A model generated the notes under the pieces. That model was not told where the DNA came from and did no database searches. It saw only the letters and a list, made by a program, of their open reading frames with translations. A stretch of DNA of 32,849 nucleotides from Halobacteriales archaeon QH_10_67_22 (GTDB lineage Archaea; Halobacteriota; Halobacteria; Halobacteriales; Haloarculaceae), in assembly GCA_003021305.1 (NCBI GenBank), contig PXQN01000090.1, positions 50,598 through 83,446 of the forward strand, written 5' to 3'. The translations under genes and the position numbers were made by a program. Within the stretch, counting starts at the first letter, position 1. Every line of letters begins with the position of its first letter. Shown in pieces: positions 24,479 to 32,849 of this stretch.

Positions 24479-25300
24479 TCAGCCCAGCGAGACGTCCAGG
24501 TACAGCATGACGACGACGCCGACGATGGTGCCCATGGTCGCGACACGCTCGTTGCCTCGGACGTGGGTCTCGGGGACGATCTCGTCGCTGATGACGTAGA
24601 TCATCGCGCCGGCGGCGAAGCCCATCGAGTAGGGCAACACGGCGGCGGCGACGGTCACCGCGAGGACGCCGACCAGCACCAGTGGGATCTCGACGACGCC
24701 CGACCGGATCCCGGCGAGGGCGGCGTAGCTCCGCCGGTCGAGTCCCGCGTTGACGGCCGCGACCGACACTGCCAGCCCCTCGGGCACGTTCTGGACGCCG
24801 ATGGCGATCATGAGCGCCACCGCGTTCCCGACGTCACCGGAGCCGAAACCGACGCCGACCGCCAGCCCCTCGGGCATGTTGTGGAGCGTGATCGCCAGCA
24901 CGAACAGGACGACCGAGGCGAGGCGCTCGTCGTCGGCCGGCAACTCGTCGCCCGGCCTGGCGGCGTCGGCCCGGCGCTCGCCGGTCAGCAGGTAGTGGGC
25001 GTGGGGGACCAGCACGTCGGCCCGTTCGAGGAAGACAGCACCCAACAATACGCCGCCCAGCACCGGCAGTGGGTTTCCCCCGGCGGCCTCGATACCGGGC
25101 AGGATGAGACTGGTGAAACTCGCGGCGAGCATGATCCCCGCCGCAAAGCCCAGGGCCCCGTCCAGCGCCCGCTCGGAGGGGTCCCGCCAGACCAGCACCA
25201 GCGACGCACCGAGCAGGTTCAGCCCGGCGATCACCAGCCCACCGACCAGGCCCTGGACGAGCGGAGGCTGGGCCGCCAGCGTCTCGACCGGGCCGGCCAT
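24479..25300 (-). CDS. ZIP family metal transporter
   Basis: A 273-residue membrane protein with about eight helices. The ZIP signature in helix IV is LHNMPEGLAVGVGFG, and helix V carries the matching QNVPEGLAVS. ISDEIVPETH near the C-terminus is also typical. The GufA/ZupT-like subgroup carries Zn2+, Fe2+ or Mn2+ into the cytoplasm; the metal cannot be read from sequence. A short cytoplasmic loop (GERRADAARPGDELPADDER) separates helices III and IV. Location next to the DyP-type/iron-lipoprotein pair suggests a role in metal supply, an inference only. Confidence 0.88.
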   Translation of the reverse strand: MAGPVETLAAQPPLVQGLVGGLVIAGLNLLGASLVLVWRDPSERALDGALGFAAGIMLAASFTSLILPGIEAAGGNPLPVLGGVLLGAVFLERADVLVPHAHYLLTGERRADAARPGDELPADDERLASVVLFVLAITLHNMPEGLAVGVGFGSGDVGNAVALMIAIGVQNVPEGLAVSVAAVNAGLDRRSYAALAGIRSGVVEIPLVLVGVLAVTVAAAVLPYSMGFAAGAMIYVISDEIVPETHVRGNERVATMGTIVGVVVMLYLDVSLG

Positions 25301-25445
25301 ACCGGCAGGTCACGGCCCGCACACATAGGTTTCGGGTCGTCCGGACCGGTCGGCCTCGGCGTCGTCGGTTCCGGGTCGGCGACACCCGTCGCCACCCGCG
25401 GCGCCGAGAACTGTGGGGCTGGCCGGCGGGTGGAGATGGCAGTCC

Positions 25446-25455
25446 TTTTGCTTAC
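25446..25455 (+). promoter_or_regulatory. TATA-like box of leuS
   Basis: TTTTGCTTAC lies 19-28 bases before ATG 25474, near the position expected for a leaderless transcript. Confidence 0.4.
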
Positions 25456-25473
25456 ACGCTGTCAGGGTCGGAT

Positions 25474-28223
25474 ATGGACTACGAGCCACAGGACGTCGAG
25501 TCGAAGTGGCGACAGCGGTGGGCCGACCGGGGGCGCTACGAGGCCGACCCCGACCCCGGCGACGCTGACCCCACGTTCATCACCGTCCCTTACCCCTACC
25601 CCAGCGGCGGGATGCACCTGGGTCACTGCCGGACCTACACCGTCCCGGACGTGTACGCCCGCTACCGTCGGCTGCAGGGCGACACCGTTCTCTTTCCGAT
25701 CGCCTGGCACGTCACCGGCACGCCCATCGTCGGCGCCGTCGAGCGCCTGAAGGAGGGCGACGAAGACCAGATATCCTCGCTCCAGGACGCGTTCAACGTC
25801 CCCGAGTCCGACCTCCAGAGTCTGGAGACGCCGATGGGCTTCGCCCGCTATTTCATCGAGGAAGCCGACTCCTCGTACAAGCGGGGGATGCGCCAGCTGG
25901 GGCTGTCTATCGACTGGCGCCGGGAGTTCACCACCAACGACGACCGCTACTCGAAGTTCATCACCTGGCAGTACGAGACGCTCAAAGAGCGCGGCCTTCT
26001 GGAGAAGGGCCTCCACCCGGTCGATTTCTGTACCAACGAACTGCAACCGGTCACCGACCACGACCTCCTGGAGGGCGAAGACGCCGAACACCAGGAGTTC
26101 ACGCTCGTCCGCTTTTCCGACGACGACGGGACGATTTACCCGATGGCCACGCTGCGACCCGAGACGGTCCGGGGAGTGACCAACGCCTTCGTCAACCCCG
26201 GGGCGACCTACGTCCGCGCGACGGTCGACGGCGAACGATGGATCGTCAGCGAGCAGGCCGCCGGGAAGTTCGAACTCCAGGACCGCTCGGTGACCGTCGA
26301 GGAGCGGCTGTCGGGCGCGGACCTGGTGGGCACCGCCGTCGACAACCCCGTCACGGGCGAGGCGGTCACGATCCTCCCGGCCGAGTTCGTCGACCCGGAC
26401 AACGCCACCGGCGTCGTGATGTCCGTCCCCGCCCACTCCCCGGACGACTACCTCGCTCTGGAGGAGGCCAGAGCGGACGCCGACCGGATCGAAGCCGACT
26501 ACGGCGTCGACGCCGACGCGATCCGCGCCATCGACCCCGTCCCGATCCTCGCCATCGACGACTACGGCGAGATACCCGCTCGCGACGCGCTCGCGGCCGC
26601 CGGCGTCGAGCGTACCGACGACCCCGCGCTCGGCGAGGTCACCGAGGACCTCTACCAGGCCGAGTTCCACAACGGCCGCCTGCTGGACTCGTACGACGAG
26701 TTCGCAGGCGAGGTGGTCGCGGACGTCCGGGAGCGCTTTCGCGAGCACCACCGCGAGACCGGCGCGTTCGACCGGATGTACGAGTACACCGAGGAGGTGG
26801 TCTGCCGGTGTGGCGGCGACGTCGAGGTGTCGGTCCAGGACACCTGGTTCATCCGGTACAACGACGAGGACTGGCAAGAGAAAGCCCGCGAGGTCGTCGA
26901 GGGGATGGACGCCATCCCCGAGAACACGCGCAAGCAGTACGACGACACCATCGACTGGCTGGAGGAGTGGCCCTGCATCCGCAACTACGGCCTGGGGACG
27001 CGCCTGCCCTGGGACGAGGAGTTCGTCATCGAACCGCTGTCGGACTCGACTATCTACATGGCCTACTACACCATCGCGCCCCGCCTGCGCGAGGTTCCAG
27101 TTGAGGACGTAGACCGGGAGTTCTTCGACGCGCTCTTTTTCGGCCCCGAGGGCGAGGCGGCCCCCGAGGGCTACGACGTCGCGTTCGACGACCCCGACGA
27201 GCGCGCGCTGGAACTGCGCGAGGAGTGGGAGTACTGGTATCCCGTCGACTACCGCTGTTCGGCGACCGACCTCATCCGCAACCACCTCACGTTCTACATC
27301 TACCACCACGCCGAACTGTTCGAGCCCGGCAACTGGCCGGGGGGGATCACCTCGATGGGCCTGGGCCTGCTAGAAGGCGAGAAGATGTCCTCCTCGAAGG
27401 GTCACGTCGTCCTCCCGGGCAAGGCCCTCGACGAGTACGGCGCCGACACCGTCCGGTTTTTCCTGCTGAACTCCGCCGAGCCGTGGCAGGACTACGACTG
27501 GCGCGCCGACGCGGTCAGTTCCGCCCGCGACCAGTTAGAGCGGTTCTGGGACCGCGCCCAGGACATCGCCGACCGCGAGGTGCCCGACGACCCGGCGCTT
27601 TCGGGCGTCGACCGCTGGCTACTCTCGCGGCTCCAGGCCACTGTCGAGACGACCACCGACGCGCTGGAGAACTTCGAGACCCGCACCGCGAGCCAGGCCG
27701 CCTTCTACAACTTCGAGGAGGACCTCCGGTGGTACCGCCGCCGGACCGACACCGACCGTCCCGGCGCTGTCTGGACGCTCCGGCGAGTCCTCGAGACGCG
27801 CCTGCGCCTGCTGGCGACGACATCAACGACATCGTCGACGTGACCGACACCGACCCGGAGACGATCCGGGTGTACGTCGCCGCCGACTGGAAACGCGCGG
27901 TGTTCGACGCCGTCCGCGAGGCCGGCGCCGACGTCGGCGCCGTCATGAGCGAGGCGATGCAACAGGACCACCTCCGGGAACGGGGCGACGCGGTCAACGA
28001 CCTTGCCGGGGAACTCGTCGAGTTCGCCCGCGAGCGCGACGAGGAGACGCTCGACACGCTCGGCGACGTCGACGAACTGGCGGTCTACGAGGGTGCCCGG
28101 GACTTCTTCGAACGGGCGTTCAACGCGACCGTCGAGGTGTACGCCGAGGACGCCGACCCGACCGACCCCGGCGGCAAGGCCGACCAGGCCGTCCCGTTCC
28201 GGCCGGCCGTCCACATCGAGTGA
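25474..28223 (+). pseudogene. leuS: Leucyl-tRNA synthetase, frameshifted with internal deletion
   Basis: Class Ia synthetase that charges tRNA-Leu. The HIGH motif is HLGH (about 48-51), the CP1 editing domain spans roughly residues 220-390, and KMSSSK lies near residue 635. The first frame runs to 27843 (789 residues) and ends in a nonsense tail after ETRLRLLA. The remaining C-terminus continues in another frame from about 27816 (DDINDIVDVTDTDPETIRVY) to TGA 28221-28223. The conserved PF-PH--NELHE helix that should follow RLRLLA is missing. A non-triplet deletion of perhaps 40-55 codons between 27811 and 27822 therefore seems likely, not a simple indel. As written, the protein lacks most of its anticodon-binding region. 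Confidence 0.85.
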
Positions 28224-28344
28224 GTCCCGGGCCGTTCCACCACTGTTGGAATCGCTTTCGGTTCGTGTGTGAAAATAAAATCAGTAAAACGTTCTTCAAT
28301 TGGATACCTGTGTAATTATTACCCTGTTTGGAGAACAAATTGGT

Positions 28345-29271
28345 GTGCAACGAGATACCAACAGTTCGGATCGGATCGGGCGGCGGAAGTACCTGGCACT
28401 GAGTGCGGCGGCGGCGGTCGGCCTGGCGGGCTGTAGCGGGAGCGAGGGCGGGGCGACCGGCACCGACGAGGACACGCCGACCGACACGGCCGAACCGACG
28501 GCCACGTCGACGGCGACGCCGACGGCGACCGCGACGCCAACGGCGACGGCGAGCGAGAGCACGGTCGACACGTCCTCGCCGGCGGCGACCTCGGAGACGC
28601 TGTACGAGGTGCTGTACGGCGACGACGACATCGAGGGGGCCAACGCGCTGTACCATCCGGAGAGTCCGGCACCGCCGATCAAGGCGGAGAATTTCGAGGC
28701 CTACGGCGGCGTCGAGGCGCTGGACACGAACATCCTGTCGACGGAGGTCGTCAGGCAGAACGGGCCGCGGGCGACGGTGTACGTAGAGGTGGAGTACTCC
28801 TCGCCGGCCGGGACCGCGGAGGTCACCGACTACGTCTACCTGCGCAAACAGGACGACCAGTGGCTAATAAACGTCTGGCTGCCCCAGACGTCCCGGCAGC
28901 GGACGGCCAAAGAGAAAGTCGAGGAGTTCTACAGCGTCCTCTACGACGACAACGACATCGAGGCGGCCAACGAACTGTACCACCCCGAGAGCGACGCGCC
29001 GGAGATCACGGCCGAGGACTTCGAGCCCTACGGCGGTCTGGAGTCGCTGGAGGCGAGCGTCGAGTCCACGGAGGTCGTCTCGGACGAGAACGAACGGGCG
29101 GAGGTCCACGCCGAGATCGAGTACACCTCGCCGGCCGGCTCGACGACCAACACCGACTGGCTGTTCCTCCGGCTCCGGGGCGGTGCGTGGTTCGTCGACC
29201 GGTGGGTTCCCGAATCGGTCCGGGACTCGGGCACCGCCACGGCGACGAGCACCCCGACTTCGGACGGGTAG
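28345..29271 (+). CDS. Tat lipoprotein with two tandem NTF2-like repeats
   Basis: From GTG 28345 (MQRDTNSSDRIGRRKYLALS) the signal ends in LAGC (Cys29); the upstream TTG in the track is less likely. A Thr/Ala-rich linker with simple repeats (TATPTATATPTATA) follows. Two homologous domains come next, about residues 81-185 and 190-291. Each begins with an F/LYxVLYxDxDIExAN helix, then LYHPES, AYGG/PYGG and VEYSSPAG or IEYTSPAG strands. The pattern fits the NTF2/SnoaL-like cone fold. The protein (308 residues) is tethered outside the membrane; its ligand is unknown. The gene is preceded by an AT-rich promoter region (28265-28335). Confidence 0.75.
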   Translation: MQRDTNSSDRIGRRKYLALSAAAAVGLAGCSGSEGGATGTDEDTPTDTAEPTATSTATPTATATPTATASESTVDTSSPAATSETLYEVLYGDDDIEGANALYHPESPAPPIKAENFEAYGGVEALDTNILSTEVVRQNGPRATVYVEVEYSSPAGTAEVTDYVYLRKQDDQWLINVWLPQTSRQRTAKEKVEEFYSVLYDDNDIEAANELYHPESDAPEITAEDFEPYGGLESLEASVESTEVVSDENERAEVHAEIEYTSPAGSTTNTDWLFLRLRGGAWFVDRWVPESVRDSGTATATSTPTSDG

Positions 29272-29282
29272 CCGACGAACGA

Positions 29283-29318
29283 GGGTGCCGTTGGGCAGCC
29301 GTGACGGCACCCCAGTTT
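29283..29318 (+). terminator. Terminator of the NTF2-like lipoprotein gene
   Basis: GGGTGCCGT (29283-29291) and ACGGCACCC (29304-29312) form a perfect nine-base-pair stem with a 12-base loop. It lies 11 bases after the stop and is followed by CAGTTTT. Confidence 0.6.
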
Positions 29319-29373
29319 TGAGGCGCCCGCTCCTTTTACACATCCCCTGAAAAGTTCATCAGAAGACAGTCGC

Positions 29374-30336
29374 TCATGCCGTAGGTGTGCCCTGAGCAAC
29401 TTGGTGGTAGATATCCTCTTCAGAGCGTACGAAGTCCCCATCTTTCCGAATCACGTCTACAGAAGCCAACTCACCCAGTTTATCCTGAATGTAGAGCCTG
29501 TCTTTGCGATCGCCGTGGAGTTCTTCGAAATTATCTACAATTTTATCTACATCTAGCCATAAATCTTGCTTCCCGCGCTGAACTGCATCGAAGTAATACG
29601 CGCCGGAGTATTTCTGGTAGTGCCCAAGCATGCTCAAATTCAATTCGTCTCGGATCGTGACATATCCCCGCTGGACAACGTCACCGAGGAACTTTCGCCC
29701 GAACTCATCCCAGCTGTATTCATTCAAGTCTGCAGATTGGAGTCGCTCCCCAGGCAGGATTTCACCGTCTTCGACCTTTATATATCCAAAGTTACTGAGT
29801 AGATCGATGTATTCACGCGTGTTCTTCGAGCGCTGATTCTCATCTATCCGCGAGACTGTCATCCCTCGTCGGTTACGAGCAGCGCGAAGGATTTGGAGAA
29901 TCGGGTTAAGTTGCGTTCTGACTGCTGGGAGATCGTAGACGTGTTTGTATATCGCCTGCGCCATTGAGAAATCAAGCTTCTCCTTGATTTCCTCCTCACG
30001 CTCATCGATTCCTTCAATAACGGCATTACGGTCGGGAACGTCAATTAGGTAAACTCCTTGACCGGTGTTTTCGGCTTCAATTGTGTACACGTCTCGGAGT
30101 GTGATGAACTTCAGAACGTTATCGTTGTCACGACAGTCACTGAGGTCTCGAGGAGATGCATTACCGAGGGTCACTTCTAAATTCCCGTTCGGAAGTTCGT
30201 GCACGTCGTGGACATAGACGCCTCTGCCAAGATGGCGCTTGAGGCGAGTTTCAGCGGGCCCACCTTGCAGTGCTTCTGTGTTCTGGACACGGATCGCCTC
30301 GTCGGGGGATACGTCTGTCGTAACCATTTTATTCAT
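29374..30336 (-). CDS. Unrecognised protein with winged-helix-like segments, partner of C39-like peptidase
   Basis: The 320-residue protein is not one I recognise. The N-terminal third looks beta-rich (GVYVHDVHELPNGNLEVTLG, NVLKFITLRDVYTIEAE). Residues about 147-200 look like a winged helix: ILQILRAARN, then TREYIDLLSNFGYIKVED with a wing-like hairpin. A second such segment may end the protein (KDRLYIQDKLGELASVDVIR). Its start overlaps the stop of the peptidase gene (ATGAATAA) at 30336; ATG 30327 directly after that stop is the alternative. DNA here is far less GC-rich than the flanks and codons end more often in A or T, suggesting recent transfer. Possibly a regulator or substrate of the peptidase. 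Confidence 0.65.
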   Translation of the reverse strand: MNKMVTTDVSPDEAIRVQNTEALQGGPAETRLKRHLGRGVYVHDVHELPNGNLEVTLGNASPRDLSDCRDNDNVLKFITLRDVYTIEAENTGQGVYLIDVPDRNAVIEGIDEREEEIKEKLDFSMAQAIYKHVYDLPAVRTQLNPILQILRAARNRRGMTVSRIDENQRSKNTREYIDLLSNFGYIKVEDGEILPGERLQSADLNEYSWDEFGRKFLGDVVQRGYVTIRDELNLSMLGHYQKYSGAYYFDAVQRGKQDLWLDVDKIVDNFEELHGDRKDRLYIQDKLGELASVDVIRKDGDFVRSEEDIYHQVAQGTPTA

Positions 30337-30973
30337 CTCCGAATGCCGCTGATAGCGTTTGTTGTTTTGACGGTTCAAGCCATAATGCCCATCGTTTCTC
30401 CGGACGTGACCACCATTCGTTGAATGATTGAATTGGAACGTTCATCGCTCCGGATTCATCGATATCATCGAGGTCGTGGAAAAACTGGATATATGGATCG
30501 AAATAGAGTACATTGTTATCGTTGATTTTGAATGGGACGACGATATGCTTCCACCTTCCGAATCCGTCCAGTCCAGGTTCGGGAGTATAATCGTCGGTGT
30601 GTTGGCCGATGTCTTCAAAATACTGCTCGTCGAATTCGCACAAGGGTAGAGACCGATCATCGGATTCGATGATAGTTTGAAGTTGGTCGTACCCCATACC
30701 AGTCATATGATTCACTTCCCAACCCGCTTCTTGCAGGAGTGGATCGATGCGTGTTGCGAGGCGGTCAGAGGTTGACGCTCGGTTCTCAACGTAACCAAGC
30801 GTGTCGGCGAGTTTGCTGATACTATGGCGAAGGTTCGGCTGGTTTTTGCGGTCAGCAAGTTCGTCAAGGATGTTTTTTAGAGCAGTCGGAAAGCAGCTGT
30901 CGGGTTCGGGCTGAGTGTGGAAGTCGCTGACGGTAGTCTCATACCGTTCTCTGTCCTCGTTGGTTATCGTCAC
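30329..30973 (-). CDS. C39/papain-like cysteine peptidase domain protein
   Basis: The 214-residue product has the layout of a papain-fold (C39-like) peptidase. Gln21 and Cys27 in QPEPDSCFPTAL keep the six-residue spacing of the oxyanion Gln and nucleophile. His143 lies in GRWKHIVVPF and Asp159 in VLYFDPY, which completes a plausible Cys-His-Asp triad. There is no signal peptide or transmembrane helix, so it would act in the cytoplasm, unlike bacteriocin-exporter C39 domains. It starts at GTG 30973 and its stop overlaps the partner gene, so the two form an operon. The codon and base composition is foreign to the region. Activity is inferred from motifs; a structural, non-catalytic role is possible. 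Confidence 0.65.
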   Translation of the reverse strand: MTITNEDRERYETTVSDFHTQPEPDSCFPTALKNILDELADRKNQPNLRHSISKLADTLGYVENRASTSDRLATRIDPLLQEAGWEVNHMTGMGYDQLQTIIESDDRSLPLCEFDEQYFEDIGQHTDDYTPEPGLDGFGRWKHIVVPFKINDNNVLYFDPYIQFFHDLDDIDESGAMNVPIQSFNEWWSRPEKRWALWLEPSKQQTLSAAFGDE

Positions 30974-31004
30974 TCTTCGACCCTGTCTATGTGTTTCGCT
31001 GTCT

Positions 31005-31018
31005 CCATTTAAAAATGG
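31005..31018 (-). promoter_or_regulatory. TATA box of the peptidase cassette
   Basis: CCATTTAAAAATGG, almost a palindrome, lies 32-45 bases before GTG 30973. It is the only strong A/T box upstream, so it probably drives both genes, giving a short leader. Confidence 0.45.
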
Positions 31019-31111
31019 TAGCTACTGACCCTACTCTCTATCCGTTATTCAAAGGAGGATACAGTAGCGAGTTGTTGAGGTGGGGATGAGTAAGAACTCG
31101 GTTACTTCCTG

Positions 31112-32746
31112 TCAGAGCCGTTCGTCGATGTGGTCGGCGGCTTTCAGGGAGAGGGCCATGATCGTCAGCGTGGGATTGGCGGCACCGCCCGTGACGAAGG
31201 CGCCGCCACCGGCGACGTAGAGGTTCGCCAGGTCGTGGGTTCGCAGGTTCGAGTCGACGACGCTCTCGGTGGGGTTGGTGCCCATTCTGGTGCCGCCCAT
31301 CGGGTGGTAGCCACCCTTCGCAGCGGCGGTCATGTCGTCGTGGGTCGTCGTCAGCGTCCCCTCGCCGTAGATAACGGTGCCACCCAGTTCCTCGATGAGG
31401 TTCGTGGCGACCTCGATCGCCCGCTCCTGGGCCCGTTTGGCGAACGCGCCGGGTTCCATCTGCAGATCGAGGACCGGGTTGCCGCGGTCGTCGGTCCGTG
31501 AGTTGTCGAGCGTGATCCTGTTGTCAGCCCGGGGCAGCATCTCGACGGCCGCGGTCAGCCCGATTGCGTTGCCGTACTGGCCGTCGATGGTTCCCAGCAG
31601 GTCGTCACCGACCCCGTCGCTCTGGAGTGCGAGTTCGGCCGGGGACGGACCGGCGGTGTCGACGAACATGATGTTGATGGCGCCACGCTCGCCCGCCTCG
31701 TCGTCGTAGAACTGGTAGGTGCCCGACGCGAGCGGCACGCCGTTGACTCCCTGGTAGGTCTCCCGGTCGGGAAGGATGCCGAACACGGCTGCGGGCGGAT
31801 GCCCCATGACGTACCTGCCCAGCGTCCCGCTGGAGTTGGCCAGACCGTCGGGGTACTGGTCGGATTCGGAGAGAAAGAGCAGTCGCGGCGTCTCGTAGGC
31901 ACCCGCCGCCGCGACGAACACGTCGGCCTCCTGGCTGTGGGTCCCGCCGTCGGGCGTCGCGTAGACGGCCTCGGTGACCCGCTCGCCGTCGGGGCCGTGT
32001 TCGAAACGCTGGACTGGGGCCTCGTCTATCACCGTCGCGCCCGCCGCTTCGGCCTTCTCGACGTGGACGTCGGCGCTGTACTTCGCGCCGTTGGGACAGA
32101 CGTGCTGGCAGGTGCCGTACCCCTCACACTCGTTTCGGTCGTAGGTGCCGTCGTTGATAGCCAGCGGGACCGAGTGGACGTCGACCCCGATTTCCTCGCC
32201 CGCCCGGGCGTACAGCTGGTCAGTGTAACTGGGCTCGAAGGCGTCCATCGGGTACGGTTCCTCCCGGGGAGCGATGTGGTCGGCGGACTCGTCACCGGCG
32301 ACACCGATCTCCTCTTCGGCCCGGACGTAGTAGGGTCGGAGGTCCTCGTACCCGACCGGCCAGTCGCGAGCGACGCCGTAGCGGTTCTCCATCTCGAAGT
32401 CCTTCGGCTGGAACCTGGGCGTGACGCCGCCCCAGTGGAGGCTGGTCCCGCCGACGCCTTTGACGCGGCGCCTGTTTAGCGGCCAGGAGTGGCTTCCCGA
32501 CGCCGTGTAGGCGTCGCGCTCGCCGCCCATGTCCCAGATGTCGTCGACCGGCGTGTTCGGACGGATCTGGCGTTTCATCCGGTCGATGCGGCTCTCCATG
32601 TCGAACCGCGGGCCCGCTTCGAGGATCACCACGTCGTGGCCCCGCCGGGCCAGCGAGTGTGCGAGGATGGCCCCCGCGGGCCCGGCACCGACGACACAGA
32701 CGTCGGCGTCCTCGACCGGCGTCCTGTCGGCGCCGGGACCCGTCAT
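31112..32746 (-). CDS. GMC family FAD-dependent oxidoreductase
   Basis: A 544-residue flavoenzyme of the glucose-methanol-choline family, close to the large subunit of gluconate/sorbitol-type dehydrogenases. The FAD Rossmann motif is VCVVGAGPAGAILA (about 16-29). KGVGGTSLHWGGVTPRF is the second family signature. A cysteine cluster, CEGYGTCQHVCPNGA, sits near residues 205-222. The C-terminus carries GGYHPMGGTRMG and GGAANPTLTIMAL, with the probable catalytic His and Asn. The start is taken at ATG 32746 (MTGPGADRTPVEDAD), 13 codons inside the track ORF, because it overlaps the stop of the upstream small-subunit gene as ATGA. The substrate, probably a sugar or polyol, is unknown. Confidence 0.85.
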   Translation of the reverse strand: MTGPGADRTPVEDADVCVVGAGPAGAILAHSLARRGHDVVILEAGPRFDMESRIDRMKRQIRPNTPVDDIWDMGGERDAYTASGSHSWPLNRRRVKGVGGTSLHWGGVTPRFQPKDFEMENRYGVARDWPVGYEDLRPYYVRAEEEIGVAGDESADHIAPREEPYPMDAFEPSYTDQLYARAGEEIGVDVHSVPLAINDGTYDRNECEGYGTCQHVCPNGAKYSADVHVEKAEAAGATVIDEAPVQRFEHGPDGERVTEAVYATPDGGTHSQEADVFVAAAGAYETPRLLFLSESDQYPDGLANSSGTLGRYVMGHPPAAVFGILPDRETYQGVNGVPLASGTYQFYDDEAGERGAINIMFVDTAGPSPAELALQSDGVGDDLLGTIDGQYGNAIGLTAAVEMLPRADNRITLDNSRTDDRGNPVLDLQMEPGAFAKRAQERAIEVATNLIEELGGTVIYGEGTLTTTHDDMTAAAKGGYHPMGGTRMGTNPTESVVDSNLRTHDLANLYVAGGGAFVTGGAANPTLTIMALSLKAADHIDERL

Positions 32747-32849
32747 TCCGACACCTCCGGACTGTCGCCGTACCCGCCGGGCCACCCGCGCGGGTTCGGG
32801 TTCCCGACGAGTTCGCCACCCGTCGGCGAGGCGTACAGTGCGAACAGCA
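32743..32849 (-). CDS. C-terminus of gluconate 2-dehydrogenase subunit 3-like protein
   Basis: The last 34 codons of a minus-strand gene that continues past the right edge end in TGA at 32743-32745. The segment LFALYASPTGGELVGNPNPR followed by GWPGGYGDSPEVSE fits the C-terminus of small subunits that accompany GMC dehydrogenases. Its stop overlaps the GMC start by four bases, as expected for a coupled pair. The small subunit is thought to help export or assemble the flavoprotein. The assignment rests on a short fragment plus context. Confidence 0.6.
   Translation of the reverse strand, partial: LFALYASPTGGELVGNPNPRGWPGGYGDSPEVSE

Noticed and set aside
24410-25750. 446-residue plus-strand ORF
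   Set aside because: It is antisense to the ZIP transporter and then runs out of frame into leuS.
25462-27309. 615-residue minus-strand ORF
   Set aside because: It is antisense to leuS.
28460-28570. Possible tandem DNA repeat
   Set aside because: It is the Thr/Ala-rich linker of the lipoprotein, a normal low-complexity feature of haloarchaeal secreted proteins.

Overview
The window is a stretch of haloarchaeal (class Halobacteria) chromosome. The DNA is very GC-rich, third codon positions are mostly G or C, and the proteins are strongly acidic. Many genes have a TATA-like box about 25-30 bases before the start codon, as in leaderless archaeal transcripts. Secreted proteins use twin-arginine plus lipobox signals, and several families are haloarchaea-specific (DUF5786, DUF7287/7288-like, DUF7537-like). 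Gene content fits Haloarculaceae or a close family, but the genus cannot be fixed from sequence alone.

Layout. 0-8.2 kb: five tightly overlapping plus-strand genes encode secreted or anchored proteins with pilin-like N-termini, including a 912-residue PKD plus LamG protein. They converge on a minus-strand von Willebrand A protein with the same kind of N-terminus. This looks like a type IV pilus-like surface module. 8.3-13.6 kb: small housekeeping genes, namely a zinc-ribbon protein, a metallo-beta-lactamase-fold hydrolase, a DUF5786-DUF99 pair, a family 4 uracil-DNA glycosylase, hisH, a SWIM zinc-finger protein, a frameshifted ORF and a lipoprotein. 13.7-19 kb: isocitrate dehydrogenase, a small zinc protein, a Tat lipoprotein with a pilin-like C-terminus, an XPD/DinG-type Fe-S helicase and two very small proteins. 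19.1-21.3 kb: the cobalamin genes cbiA and cbiE, overlapping. 21.4-25.3 kb: a probable iron-acquisition pair (periplasmic-type iron protein and DyP-type peroxidase), a small lipoprotein and a ZIP metal transporter. 25.5-28.2 kb: leuS, interrupted by a frameshift and apparent internal deletion. 28.3-29.3 kb: a lipoprotein with a duplicated NTF2-like domain. 29.4-31.0 kb: a low-GC two-gene cassette, a C39/papain-like cysteine peptidase overlapping a winged-helix-like partner. 31.1 kb to the end: a GMC oxidoreductase with its gluconate-dehydrogenase-type small subunit.

The most unusual structures are: (i) two 107-bp copies of an element with 15-bp terminal inverted repeats, 86% identical without gaps, each starting directly after a TGA stop codon and flanked on the other side by another TGA; (ii) the low-GC peptidase cassette, which I cannot match to a described system; and (iii) the lesion in leuS, normally an essential gene. 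No tRNA, rRNA, CRISPR array or transposase gene was seen.
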